64,000 nt of DNA from Saururus chinensis (lineage: Eukaryota > Streptophyta > Magnoliopsida > Piperales > Saururaceae). The translations under genes and the position numbers were made by a program. Below the pieces are notes generated by a model, which worked only from the letters and a program-made list of their open reading frames with translations, did not search any database and had not been told where the DNA came from. Location of the stretch: contig CP141143.1 in assembly GCA_035235625.1 (NCBI GenBank), positions 30,762,592 to 30,826,591 of the forward strand. Direction: 5' to 3'. Positions within the stretch are counted from its first letter, which is position 1; every line of letters begins with the position of its first letter. Positions 11,376 to 24,142 of the stretch are shown one piece after another.

Positions 11376-13110
11376 AGAATTATATGTTGGACGCATCTTT
11401 GAAGATAGAGAGGCATTTATCATAGCTTTGAGGGAGTTTTAAATTTGGAATTATGTCCAATACAAGATTCTACGTGCAAATATGTCAGAATATATAGTTA
11501 AGTGCATTGATAGTGTTTGCCCTTGGTGAGTTCATGGATCAATCAAGAGGGGTGTAGGGTACTTCGAATTGAAGACATACGGAGGTGACCACACTTATAG
11601 GAATGCCCAGCTTAGCACTGATCATAGGCAGTGTAATGCATCATTTATTTACAAGGTCATAATGCCCGCCATCCAAGTTGAATTAAATCTTACACCATGT
11701 GATATTATTCAAAGAATGAAGGAGGGGTTCCACATTGACATTTCCTATAAAGAAATATGGGTGGCAAGGAATATGGCCATAAAAGTCATTTATAAGGATT
11801 GTGTTGAATCATACATATTGTTGCCAATGTACCTCAAGGTAGTACAAGATGTGAATCCTGGTACCGTATATAAGTTGGAGCATGTTCTAGTGAATGGTGG
11901 CCCATGTCAGAGATTTACGCGGATGCTTTGGGCATTTGGGCTATCTATATTGGGGTCTAGGCATTGCATCCCGGTGATTGGTATCGATGATACACATTTG
12001 TACGGTAGGTATCCCGGAGCTCTTATCTGCAACGACTACAGACAGGAACAATAGGTTATTTCCTATAGCATTTGGGATAATATCAAAGGGAGATTATGAA
12101 AATTGGAAATGGTTCTTAAGTCAATTGAGGGAGAAGGTACTTGTGGATATGATGAATGTCACAAACATCTCAAATTGACATAAGGGGCTTCAAAAGGTCA
12201 TGCCTGAAATTTTTGCCCCACATTTCTTCTACCATCGATATTGCATCCGTCACATGAAGGAAAATTTTAAGAGAGAGCTTAAAAATGATACAGTGACGGA
12301 CTTGATTGAGGCAACTACATGTATATTGACAGTTGACCAATTTGATGCTAAAATGGACTTGATTGGTAAGGAAAGTCAAAGGGCAATATACTCCTCTCAG
12401 GAGAATGATTATACCCTGAACAGTGGTCTCTTGCTCATTATGGTTTTAGAAGATTATGTATGATGGCTATAAATATAATAGAAAGTTTAAATAGCGTCTT
12501 GAAAGGGGCACGAGGATTACCCATGCAGACCTTAGTATCAGCTATTTTTTACCGGGTAGTAAAATTCTTTGTGAAATGATCTTGTGCTTCGAATGCCATG
12601 GTCACCCTGTATACTCCTAGAGTAGAAGAGATAATAAGGAACAAACAAATAAAATTGGGGAGTATATAGTTCATAGGATCAGCTGCACCAGTTACGAAGT
12701 GATGACTATGCGTGGAAGGAAGTTAGTGGCGAATGCGGTTTATCGAACTTGTACATGTAATTACCGTCAAGTCCACCAATATCCTTACTCTCATCTTCTT
12801 GTCGTGTGGGGAAAGTGGTTGCAGCCTATACATGCAGGCATATGTTATACATCTACCGCTTATAGAAATGTCTACTCTGCACAATTCTACTCTCTTCGTG
12901 GTCGAGAGTTTTGGGATAGAGATATTCCTTATGTGTGATTACCCCCAAAGGTAACAAGACAACCCGGTCGCCCACAATCTATCCGCATTAGGAATACAAT
13001 GGACCGTGTGACTATGGAGAGAGATGGTAGAGCAAGTTATAAGTGTGGGAGGTGCAAACAATATGGGCGTAATAGTAAAAGATGCATTAACCCTCCCGTT
13101 GATTGGTAAA
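11376..13110 (+). pseudogene. MULE transposase (mudrA-like), degenerate
   Basis: This encoded the transposase of a Mutator-like DNA transposon. Domains in order: an N-terminal MuDR domain (about 11376-11560, with VGRIFEDREAFIIALREF then a CPW motif), a middle region with HTYRNAQLSTDHRQ, the catalytic core (IGIDDTHLYG near 11972), a HRYCIRHMKENFKREL stretch near 12230, a SWIM zinc finger (CTC then H, about 12750-12790) and a C-terminal zinc knuckle (CGRCKQYGRNSKRC, 13039-13090). The reading frame shifts near 12050 and between 12460 and 12690, and there are in-frame stops. One core position expected to be Asp (ISDRHKG in relatives) reads Asn followed by a stop. It is not functional. A MAIN-type gene follows on the same strand. 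Confidence 0.88.
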
Positions 13111-13374
13111 TATACAATTAAACCGTGTGGCTTTTTATTTACTCTCCATTTTAGATATGACTATATGTTCCTGAATTTCTTATTTCCTGCATATCATATG
13201 GATCATATGGAGTTTTTTTATGGGCTAGACCGCATTGATGAGTTCGTCCTTGTGTAGCAGGAGTCGCATAGGTCGACTTCTATTTGGTGAGAAGAGGTAT
13301 TCCCACTGCACATACATTTGATTTATTTTTTATGAAATGGTTCATTGGGTTATAATATTTTAACTTATATTAGG

Positions 13375-13793
13375 ACCCCGGGTGCCTTGAGTGAATTGAA
13401 CATTTTAGATATCTTCGACAGTGGCCAATAGATGAGCGTATTATGCCATATATTGAGCAGGCTGGATTTGAACACTTCATCCATTTACAATACATTCAAC
13501 TTGATAGGCCTTTGCTCATAGCTTTGGTCGAGAGATGGAGAAGGGAGACAAACATTCCACTTACCTAATAGGGATATGTCCATCACCCTTATGGATGTGG
13601 CAGTTTTTCTTGGACTTCGCATCAATGGACTTGCAGTGATAGGCACGAGGAGGATATTTAGATTTAGTAGTCAGACTCCTTGGCAGAGCACCTCTTCCTT
13701 CAGTGATGCGTGGTAGTCGAGTCAACCTCAGATGGCTATTGGGTGAGTTTCATGTGCTCCCAATAGATGCCACCGAGCAACATGCACACTCAT
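13375..13793 (+). pseudogene. MAIN/plant mobile domain gene, 5' part
   Basis: Plant mobile domain proteins are found both in MULEs and in host genes such as MAIN. Landmarks here are DERIMPYIEQAGFEHF, LDRPLLIALVERWRRETN, MSITLMDVAVFLGLRING and LRWLLGEFHVLPIDATEQ, in the normal order. In-frame stops and frame changes are present. The coding sequence is cut at 13793 by an LTR insertion. A 24-base remnant at 17151-17174 and the block from 20363 continue it. It lies 270 bp after the mudrA-like transposase, so it is very probably the second gene of the same MULE. Confidence 0.8.
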
Positions 13794-16700
13794 TGTCACA
13801 CCTCGACACCTGCCCGACCTGAGCGAACACGGTATAGGGGCCGGTTGAACCACACAGGGGCCACGAAATTTCATTGAGGAAGACTTTAACCCCTTAATCT
13901 GGTATTTAACACATACACAAAGTCGCACACCTTTAGTCCTTTGTGTAAGAGAAATAAGGTAAAATAAAAGATAATAACATCTCTGAAATAAATCCTCAAC
14001 TTAACCCACATATTTACTATCCTAAGCCTAAACACAGGGCTAGAATCAGAAAATCTTAGACAAGTCTAAAAGCATAAGATACATACGAGTCTAAAACATA
14101 ATCATCCACACAAAGTGTTCTATGATCATAATAGCATAAATTAAAAGATCAAATAGCATCCAAAGGCATCCCTGCCTAGTCCCACATATATCCTGATCGT
14201 CCCTCATACAGGGAATCCTGATCAACTGCATGTCACGCTATGCAGCCCGAAAATAAAACATAGAAAGAGGGGTGAGTAAAACTTAATAAGGTTTGAAATA
14301 TGGTAACATTAATTAGAAAATAGTCACGACACATCAACATGGTAATTCAGATCCATATTTCACATAATATCCCTGTTTCTGATTAATTCCCTTACCATAC
14401 CCCTATTTACCCATAAGTAATCATCCTACATACAAGTATCTCATACATACTAATCGTGGCATGAATAATCACATCATGGTATAACATTTATCCTACATAA
14501 TAAGTGATTCTCACTCAATCACATCATTCATAAACATCGTATATAACCTGCATGGATTGTGTCTCTAACACACATTCAGATCATACATAATAAACCATTC
14601 TCCTTCATAACATTCAACCTGCATAACATGTGTCTCCAACACGTGATCACATAATGCATATTCGTCTCATTCATCCATAGATCATTCACCCTACACGATA
14701 AGGGTCTCAATCACACGATACTAAATCATATTCACATGTGTCACATAATCTCAATTATCCTTACACAACATGTGTAACGAGGGCATAATATTATCTCATA
14801 CACATGTATCATCAACAAATGGTAAATGTCTCCATCATGGAGAGAAATACAATCATGCCACAAAGGTCAGACATAGTCCAATTTCCACGAAGGAAACCTA
14901 AAGTATTCGGGGTAGTCAGCCCCTAAGTCTGCTCGCCCTAGAGAATCCTAGCTAAAGATGTTTGAATCTCACACAGAGAACCTAGAGCAAGTGTGTTCAC
15001 CCTGAACATCTCTTGTGGTGGGAAGAGTCTGAATTCCCACACAGGGAACGTAGAACATGTGGTAGCATGTGCACGAAGACGTACTACTCTGGATTCTCAG
15101 AGTCTAGATGACTATCTCCAAAAAATCTCAACCGCATGATAAGTACACAACTCATCACCATTCAACTCAACTCAACATATACTTAGATCGACTCAACCCA
15201 AGGAGTATCCATGTTCCACACAGGAACTCAAATCAAAATCATGTCCTTTCGGACCAACCAATTTCTCATAAGCTAACAATCAATCAATCCGGCATGCAAT
15301 CCTCACATCATTACATCCAATCGATCAATCATGGCTAACCTCGATAAAGTCTCATTCGAAAATCCGTTTCATAATGCATGCAACATAGTACATGCATGGG
15401 AAAGACATACATGAATCCTAACTCATGATACGTGCTCTTATCAACCCCTCATGCATAATTTAAAATCATAATACCATGCATCATCATAATTATCCCCCAC
15501 ATGTGTGTGTACATGGTAGAAACATTTAATTCTAGGCATATGAACATGCCTTATTTTATAACTCATCATCATAACACATGCATGCACATTAACAACTAAT
15601 CATGGTTCCTACTGAAATCATAGGTGAAAATCATCGGAAGGAACCATTCAAATTAAGTGCAACCTCTAGCTAAACTTCTATAAGATTATTCATCCCACGC
15701 TTGAAGCTAGACATAGCATCATCATTTACCTATAACTTAATCATGATATGTGAAGGCATATAAGTCCATTATCATACTATAACCTTGCTATAATCATGCT
15801 TAAAACATAATGAATCATGCAATCATGGATTCAAGATAAGCAATCCTAACATGTTTAGCCAACAACATTCAATTTCACATAATACCTAAATATTCTTCAT
15901 AATTTCCAACATCCATATCATGCCCTTCCAGTAGCTCATTCTAGCATAAATTACTCCGCATGAACATAAGAAATGGTATTTAAGAGTAAAAGCATAAAAA
16001 TAAGCAAAAGAAACAAAGTGGCCAAAACTGCAGTACTGTCATTCGATCGGCCTGCATGGCCATTAGTGGCTCTGGTTCGTCTTCCCCACTTCAAAATCGA
16101 AACTAAAACTTCTCATGAACCACTTAAACTCCCAAATCCTACTCCCAAACATCACCATAATCAAACTCATGCTCAATAAACATCAAATCTAGCCATTACT
16201 AAACAAAAACCCTAAGAAATTTCATCAAAGATTAAACTTTTCTCAAATCACCATTAAAGCTCATAACCATGGAACCCATTTCAAAATTTATCAAAACTCG
16301 AATCTGAAATCACAAAAATGTTTATGACTAAAACACTTACCTTCAACAAGCTTTCTCACTCGAAATATCTCCTCAAACACCTTCAAAAGCTACCCAATAA
16401 GGGGCTTTTTATTAATACCTTCATAAATCCGATTTAAAACACCTAAAACCTTCAAGAACTAGTAGATCTTGGGTTCAAGAGACTTAAAAACGTAATTCCC
16501 ATTATTAGGTTTTGAAATAGAAACCCAAATCAATGGATTTTGAGTAGAAATCAAGATTAATTCAAAGCAAAGGAAGGGATTTGAAATATTTAAGAAAAAC
16601 CTTAATAGATTAATGAAACATTAAGTAAATTCATACCTTAATCTCCTTTCTCTTTTAGGAAAATAGGGATTAGGCTCCTAAGCTCCAGGTCTCAGCCCTT

Positions 16701-17150
16701 TCCCAATTGGGAAAGTGGCTAGCTTTTCCTTTCATAGTAAAGGGTGGGGTAAACCTAATTAATTAGTGGGGTATACATAAGATTTACTACTAAAAATTGA
16801 TAATCATGCTTATTTAAACCCAAATGGAAGTCTTAAAATTTTGAAATAATTATTTTCTGTCTTAAGTTGATGTTAGGGTCATTTAGGGCTAAAAAATCAA
16901 ATTTCGCACATGGGGCCCACGGTGGGTCCCGTCCCCTAACTTAAAAAGTGAGAATGTGAAGAAAATTCCAGAAAAATTCCAAATGACTTCAATTAACTTA
17001 AAAACCATAAATGTGAAGAAAATTTTAGCTAAAACCTTTGTTAACTACTTTAATTTAAAAAATAGTCAAAATTAATCACAATTATCATTAAACCACACAA
17101 TAGCAATTAAATAGAATAAAATAAATTGGTTCAGGTTTAGGGGTCTTACA
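13794..17150 (+). mobile_element. Solo-type LTR, family 2, 3357 bp (copy A)
   Basis: It begins TGTCACACC and ends GGGGTCTTACA. Both sides are plant mobile domain coding sequence: left flank ends CACTCAT and right flank begins CGTATATTTG, so the borders are well placed. The short flanking duplication is imperfect. The interior is AT-rich with many CATAA, CCTGCAT and CTCCAACAC motifs and no coding sequence. No second LTR or internal region is present, so it looks like a solo LTR. Old. Confidence 0.75.
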
Positions 17151-17174
17151 CGTATATTTGCTTCATCTACTTGA
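17151..17174 (+). pseudogene. Remnant of MAIN coding sequence between two LTRs
   Basis: These 24 bases lie between LTR A and LTR B. In frame with the flanks they read as VYLLHLL-type sequence, which is what plant mobile domains have just before the LGATIFADNT motif found at 20363. Confidence 0.7.
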
Positions 17175-20100
17175 TGTAAGATCTCTAATTTAATTTTGTT
17201 TTGTTTCTTTTTAATTGTGTGAATTTGTGTTTTGCTTGTTTGACAGTTTAATTTGATTTTGGTGTTATGGGTTAGTTAATTATAAATTTGATGAGGTTTA
17301 ATTTTATTTTTATAAGTTGTAGTGTCAAGTTTGATTTATCCAATTTTTACCTATTTAATGGTATTTTACCTTAATTATGGGCAAATATCCCACTGTGGGC
17401 CCCACATCCATGTTGGACAACATGCAACTCATTTAACCCTCTAATATTCTATTATTTTATTTAAGTGGGTTTATGAGTTATTAAAATCATTTTTATGCCA
17501 AAATATCCTTGACATATTATTTAGCCCAATAGTTTGTTTACCCAACCCAAAATCATTACTATTTAAGGAAAACCCTAGCCTATTTGTCAAATGAGGAAAG
17601 GTGGTGTTAGGATGGAGGAAGTGATCTACCCCCATTTCCCAAAGGATAAACTTGGATTTAAGTGTGTTTTCTTCCCCTAATCATCTCTAATCTTTCAATT
17701 TTGGTCTTAATCACTCCTATCTTCATTTCCCTAACTTGATTCTTGATTTTCTTTAATTAAAAATCTTATTTTTAATTTTACTTTAGAACCCTAATTAGGT
17801 AATTTTTGTTTTTAGGCTAAGGATATCCTAGATTTATCCATTTTCGAGTTGATTTGAGCCTATTAGCTAATTTTAAGTATGTTTAACTAAAACCCTAATT
17901 TTTGGGGTAGAATTTTTTTACGATTAAAGCTCTTTCATAGATTCAAAGGCTTGTTAGAGGTAAGGGATTTTTACCTTGTGTGGATTTCTTCATTAGAATT
18001 CATGATTTTAGGTTTATTTGAGTTATTGCTTCATTTTGAGGTTTAATGGATATTTATTAAAAGCGTATGATTTATGGTTATTTTCTTATGATTAAGCATG
18101 AAAATGATTAGATCTATCATGCTCTAGGGTTAGATTTTGATTATATGAAGTTCTATTATATTTTTTGAATTTATATAGAAGTTTAAAATATTTTTTGTTT
18201 GAATTTTAGAAGGTTGAAGATGAACTAGAAAAGTGAACTATTCTGACCAATTGAACGAGCTGACAGCCATTCGATCAAAGTGTCTAGACCTTCAAACGGC
18301 CAGACCTTCAAAGGGCTTGCCAGTGCGTTCGAACGAGTGTACTGCAGTTTGTGAGTTTGGCCTATTTTTTTAGATTTTCTGTCATTTCTTGTTCTCTTCT
18401 CATAAATTTTATTCTTTATGACTATGATGAGTTATAATTACCTATAAATATTATTGTAATTATATGTAAACCCTCTTTGAATTATGATTTAGCTCAAGCA
18501 CATATAACTATACTTGTCTAGGTTTAGTATGATGTTATACTTGTCTTGAATCCGTATTTTTTATGTTTTCTTCATATTTACTCCATGATTTGAGTAGGAT
18601 ATGATCATGGATGTTTGCACATGTAACATTGATTATAGGTTATTCATGTTTCACATGTTTTCGCCTAGGTATGAACACTACTATATATGTACACTCTTGA
18701 ATAGACTTATATGATTATATTTGACACAAATGGACCATGTTTCATGCACATATGGACTGATTAGAATATGTTCACCTACACTTGTACGCTTTGCATGCAT
18801 CATAAAAATGATTTATAAACAAAGCTTAATCATGATTAGTCATGATTGATTGATTGGATGTAATTGGTTATTAGATTTATTGCTCGAAGGCTTATCGAAT
18901 CGATTTTATGTCTGAAAGAATAGGGTTTTCATTTTACATTACTTTGAGGACGTGCTGCCTCCCCAGGTTGAGATGAACGGATTTGTTATATGAGTTAAAT
19001 TAATGAGTTATATGGACCCTAAGAATTCAAGATGGTATGTTCATGTGCATCAACTTACCAGGCTGCTCTAGTTTTCCTTTATAGGAATCCGGCCTTTCGC
19101 CTCAAGGTTTGTCCTGGGTGAGTAGGAACTGCTCTAGTTTTCCTTTCTAGGAATTTGGACCTTCCCCGCAAAGATTGTCCTAGCAAGGGGTACCTTCCTA
19201 GTTAGGGAACCTACCCAAACCACTCTAGTTTTCCTTTAAGGAATTTGGACGTTCCCTACAAGGGATTGTCCTAGGTTGGTGGGTTTGATTAATTTTCTCA
19301 ATTGTGAGATATTTACCTAATGATGGTTGTGTGTATGGAATATAATGCTCATTGACACAGGTTGTGCAGGAACAATGATGATTATATTACACATGTGATT
19401 ATGGAATAGATTTACATGAATATGCAGGATGAGATGTATTTGATACACTTGATTATGCAGGATGAATGTGTATATTGAAATATGATTATGCAGGATATGA
19501 ATATTGACAAATGATTCATGCAGGATATGAAACTGAGGATGAGATTACTATGACTACACGTAATGTGTATATGTGACATGAACTATGAGTGAACCCATAA
19601 TGTGTAGGTGGCATGATTATGTGTTTATAAAATGTGTTTTACGTCATGATACGCAAGTGGCATGAATATATGTTTATGGAATGTGAATTATAACAAAATG
19701 TGCATGTGACATGAATATATGTTTATGAAATGTGAGTTATTTCATGATGTACTAGTGGCATGATTATGTGTAGATGGAATATAAATTATCTCATTATATA
19801 CAGGTTTAGAGAATGAATATATGATGTTTGTTTAGATTGAGAATGTATGTGGTGTTTTCATGAGTTTACATTCTATATTAAAACTATTTGTTGAGCTAAG
19901 CTCATCCCCTTTTTGTTTGTGGTTTTATTTAGGGGTTGTATGTTGTGCCATGCAAGTGTTTCGGTTGGGCTCTACATTGAGCATGAGGATGGCCACGTTC
20001 ATTGAGAGGGGTTATAGATGCTTGGTGTTATGTTAGTTTAGATCTATGTTATGTTGAACTTATACATTTGACTTTACTTCACTCTATGTTTTGCCATTGT

Positions 20101-20362
20101 TGGCTATGACTTATTTAGCCTTGAGGCTTGTTATTGCTATGTGTTAACTAAATGATATGGGCATATGTGGACTAAGATTTTTAAGTAGTCCTTTATAATT
20201 CTCTATTCGCTTTTACACAAAGGGCTTGTGCGCTTACTCTATTGTGTGTTCACCCAAGGATGAGTTAAGTCTTCTGCATTTCAACTTAACTTCGCCGCGC
20301 TGCGCACCGCTTACTCCTTGGATCGGGTTTAGGTCAGGGGTGGCATGTGCCAAGGCATGACA
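17175..20362 (-). mobile_element. Solo-type LTR, family 2, 3188 bp (copy B, inverted)
   Basis: On the minus strand it begins TGTCATGCC at 20362 and ends AGATCTTACA at 17175. The flanks are CTTGA and CTTGG, a 5-bp duplication with one difference. Its start resembles the LTR at 32441 over the first 200 bases, with shared blocks such as GAAATGCA, TCATCCTTGGG and GAGTAAGCGCA. A subrepeat with CTCTAGTTTTCCTT occurs near 19065, 19133 and 19223. ATGCAGGAT motifs at 19420-19530 are the reverse of CCTGCAT motifs in copy A. No internal region or coding sequence. Old. Confidence 0.75.
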
Positions 20363-22015
20363 CTTGGGGCTACTATATTTGCTGATAACACCAGTATCCT
20401 TGTGCATGTTGCGTACCTCACCCTCCTTGCGGATTTCGATAGACAAGCACCTACACTTGGGACAGTGCTACCCTTGCGTACTTATACAGAGAGTTAGGGA
20501 AAGCTTGTCAGGCTAGGACCTCAGGGATTACGAGTTGTTTGACCCTTCTTCAGGTAAATAAATTTGTTGAAGTTAGTATTTTCTACTTGTATAATTACTT
20601 CTTGTTGTTTTATGATATTTTGTGATATAGCTAAGGTCGTGGGAGCATTTACATGTCGGCCAACCAACTATTGAGATGGGGCAAGTAGTAGAGGGTGCTC
20701 CATTAGGAGCTAGGTATATATTGTTTTACACAGTTATATTTTTAACATAGTTTTATGTGGATGTGTTTAATTTATAATCTAAATTTGACTCATTGAGGTG
20801 GAATGTTCGGAGGAGAAAAACTGAAAATCCACAATGAGTCTTGTGATTGTATAGAGGAGAGTTAGACCACCAGCGCCCTAATCAGATAATTACATTTCAT
20901 TGTCATATGCAATATAATGAATATAAGCTATGTATGGTTATTAAACACTAATCATGCTTATAAATTGTGCAAGTCATTTGGCAGCCATACTAGCATGAGG
21001 CATTGGTTGAGTTACATCCTCTTTGTATAGAGGGAAGGGATGCGTGGGTATCTAGAACGCTACTCATATGTTTTGAGATGGTAGAGATGCACATGCCTGA
21101 TTGTGTGATGCTCCAATTTAATTTGGAGCAAGATATTCCTCCTCATCGGTAGAATTTATCCATTGGATCACTTGACAAGGCCACTATATTACTGACTGGG
21201 TTGTGCATCATGTAGCCGATATCGCTTGATAGGATAACAAGAGAGCCACTATTATCCAAGGCGAGATGGCTATAACATAGCTTGATGCTCGTAGCCCTAT
21301 ATGCGGTGATATTTGCCTATTACACAAAGATATCTTTTACCAGGTGATGATTCAAAGGAGATGACCTATTAGCCTAGGGATGCCTCAAAGGCAGCTTTGG
21401 TAAGTATATCTTAATTAATTATATCATATTAATTTTTTATTTCTTGCTTATTATTAATATAATTTTTATTTTATTATTTTATAGCTTGGTTTAGTGTGAT
21501 GGACATATGCACATTAGGCTGACGTAGTTAACACCTATTCTGCGGGTAAGGTCTTATTAGCATCATGTCAGTCAATCATCAAGCACCATGACGATGTCTT
21601 TTGTAGTTTGCCACTACTTTAGTTGGTTATTATAGACATTATCTACCGAGGAGGCAGCTCAGACATTGCCGAGGCATGCTTCATATATGGATATTCCATC
21701 TTCATCTGCATCACCTGGCTCTCCTCCTTTATTTTCATGAGCTTCAACTTCACATAATTGTCTATGTTTATCATCTCCAGTGGCTATAGATCTAGCCCAT
21801 CCCCAGCTAGTTGAGATATCGATTGTTTTGATAGTATATACTAGACAACAGTGACCAGCTCTTGTGGATCCTATCTCATTATCTTTAGAGGTGAATTTAG
21901 ATGAGTCATCTGTTATTTATGCGGACTAGGGGGATTAGGAGAAGCCAATAGAGTACCGTCGGGTCGAGGTCGTAGGGGTAGGACAGATAGAGCTAATTAG
22001 AGTTGTTAGATACTT
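20363..22015 (+). pseudogene. MAIN/plant mobile domain gene, 3' part
   Basis: This continues the gene from 13793 and 17174. Motifs in family order: LGATIFADNTSILVHV, YLTLLADFDR, then a probable intron from about 20553 to 20631, LRSWEHLHVGQPTIEMG, YRGELDHQRP, VIWQPY near 20980, and LICFEMVEMHMPD with FNLEQDIPP near 21060-21145. A second possible intron lies near 20714-20800. Stops and small frame changes are scattered. The C-terminal part (21500-22015) is not recognisable beyond weak open frames. The original function in the transposon is unknown. Confidence 0.75.
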
Positions 22016-22189
22016 GTTCTATGAACCGATAATTTTGAGAACATTGTATTTAATTTATATATTTTATAGACTTTCTAATTACTTGACGTGTGGATATTCA
22101 TGTGATCTATATGTTGGTTGTGTGGATATTAGTGTGTTACATATGATGGTTATACATGTGTTGTTTTCGAGTTTAATGAATCTTAAATA

Positions 22190-22560
22190 AAAATTAATTC
22201 GATTTCATCATTTACAAGGACAAAATTAGTTTAAGCTACAATTTGAGCTGAAAAAACGTCTAAGGGAGCTGATTTGTCCTTCAGAAGGACGAAACCAGTT
22301 TTTGAGTTGATTTTGTCTTTTTGAAGGAAGAAATCTACCTGTAAGGAAGAATTCGTCCTTTGGAAGGACGAAATCAACTTCAAAACATGTTTCGTCTTTT
22401 TTAAGGATGAAATCAAAGAAAATTAAAAAAAAACATGCAAACACCAACGCTTGGCTGACACCTATGTGGCCAAAATGAACACTATTTGGGTAATTATTTT
22501 TCTCTCTCCGCCATTTTAGTAATTATTTTTTTAACATTATTTATATAATTTCCCTAAATT
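22190..22560 (+). mobile_element. MULE right terminal region with hairpin repeats
   Basis: Four hairpin-forming units (22271-22296, 22309-22335, 22349-22375, 22389-22414) have the form GTCCTT, short loop, AAGGAC within a GATTT...GAAATC frame. They are followed by a block from about 22440 to 22540 that is nearly the same as 41130-41240 (GGCTGACACCTATGTGGCC, then TTTTTCTCTCTCCG). The second copy lies at the 5' end of another MULE, so the shared block is likely the terminal inverted repeat of this MULE family. Confidence 0.65.
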
Positions 22561-24142
22561 TTGAGTTATATGACTATGGGGCAACATTCTTTGAGTTTGG
22601 AGGACACTGATTGGTGTAATTACACTCAGCTCCTTCTATAGCTTTTGTAGTATTTGGGATTCAAAACGGTTGGAAGTAGGTCTTCATTCTTGATGTAGAA
22701 CATCCTTTTATTGAGAGTCCCACATGAGCTTGCAACATGTCAAAGAATTTTTTGACAAACATGGTAAAATAGGTGGAAGTGTTTTTTATGCTCCGCTCTA
22801 ACAATGACCCGAGCATAAGGAATACACATGAAGCATCCATTTTCGAAATAGACAGTGCACATGCTAGTGCACTTTAGCGTAAATATTATTTGCGCTAATG
22901 TGCACTATTGTGTGCACCGTCAATCTAAAAAATGGACAATTTACGTACGTTTTTATGCTCGGCTCACGATGAACATGGAGCATGAAAAATACTTCCAAAA
23001 GAGACTAGTTCATAAGTTGTAAACCCTTGTTTCAATGCGTGTTCAGTTCATACAATAAATAGCCATTTATTATGAATTGTAATCAGTTGGTTTCTTTTAA
23101 ATTTTTCTGGAACGAGCTTGGCACTTTGTGTAACCTGCTTGGACTCAAGAGGCATTCTCTCTTCCATTCGTGTAACCTGCTTGGACTCAAGATGCATTCT
23201 CTCTTCCATCGATTTTAATTTTATTTCTCCATTCCATTTCGCTCTCCTCCATTCTTTATTTTCTAATAGAACGCTTGTGGCTGGGGAGGAAGCCTAGCCC
23301 AGGTTTGCCCATCCCTGCATACAGACCTTGGGGGGAAATCTAATCGGCAGTTAACTCACTATAACATTATGTGCAAGATTAACAACTTATGACCACAAGC
23401 CTGGCATTACAATTATGATCACAAGCCTGGCATGACAATTGACATGCTTCATGTGGATTCAAGATTGGTTTTGGAGAACGAGTATGATTCAACCATTTGA
23501 TGAACTTAATTTATGTAATGATTGATTATGCAATCCACCACAAGTTCAAACCCTCCACTGTGTCGATCACGGTTTACCAGGTGTGTGATGAGGCCGATAG
23601 CCCTGGCCACTTCTTACACCCCTTGAAAAAAAATGAGACCGATGAGTGGAAGTTCCGCGTTATTGATGCATCAATGACAAAAGGGGAAATCTTCTATTTA
23701 CAAATTTTGTCAGAAAGGCATAAAACACATTGAAAAATCATTCTTCCATAGTTACAGTACAAGAAAATCTTGTCAAAAACTACACGAGTGAATATAGAAA
23801 AAACTAAGGGGTCAATACCCCAAAGTACTTAACGGCCTAAACATTCATCCATGTGATTCATCTATGTCAAACTAAAGAAAGATGTATAAAAGAAGAAAAT
23901 TTTCTGCATAGGATGCCAATAATAAGAAATCTGCCCATAGCATACCATCTGTTTTATGCAAGTCAGATTCCTCTCGCATGTATATTTTTCTCTCCTGTAT
24001 TTTCAATTACCTCCATCACAAGAAATTCTTATACGCTGTTGAAGAGCCATAAAGAATTTCTGCCAGCCTTGAAAATTCTCATCAAAACAATCCTCGCAAG
24101 TCATTTAATTTTCCCTAAAATATGAAATCAAATATGATAAGC
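22561..24142. other. Intergenic DNA downstream of SEC61A
   Basis: No gene is supported. It contains a short direct repeat near 23110-23200 (TGTAACCTGCTTGGACTCAAGA twice in part) and a second at 23395-23440 (GACCACAAGCCTGGCATKACAATT twice in part). The part from about 23760 to 24142 is AT-rich and would hold the 3' untranslated region of SEC61A. Confidence 0.6.

Noticed and set aside
23497-23733. 78-codon open frame as a small gene
   Set aside because: No recognisable domain, no splice or promoter support, and it lies in decayed intergenic DNA downstream of SEC61A.
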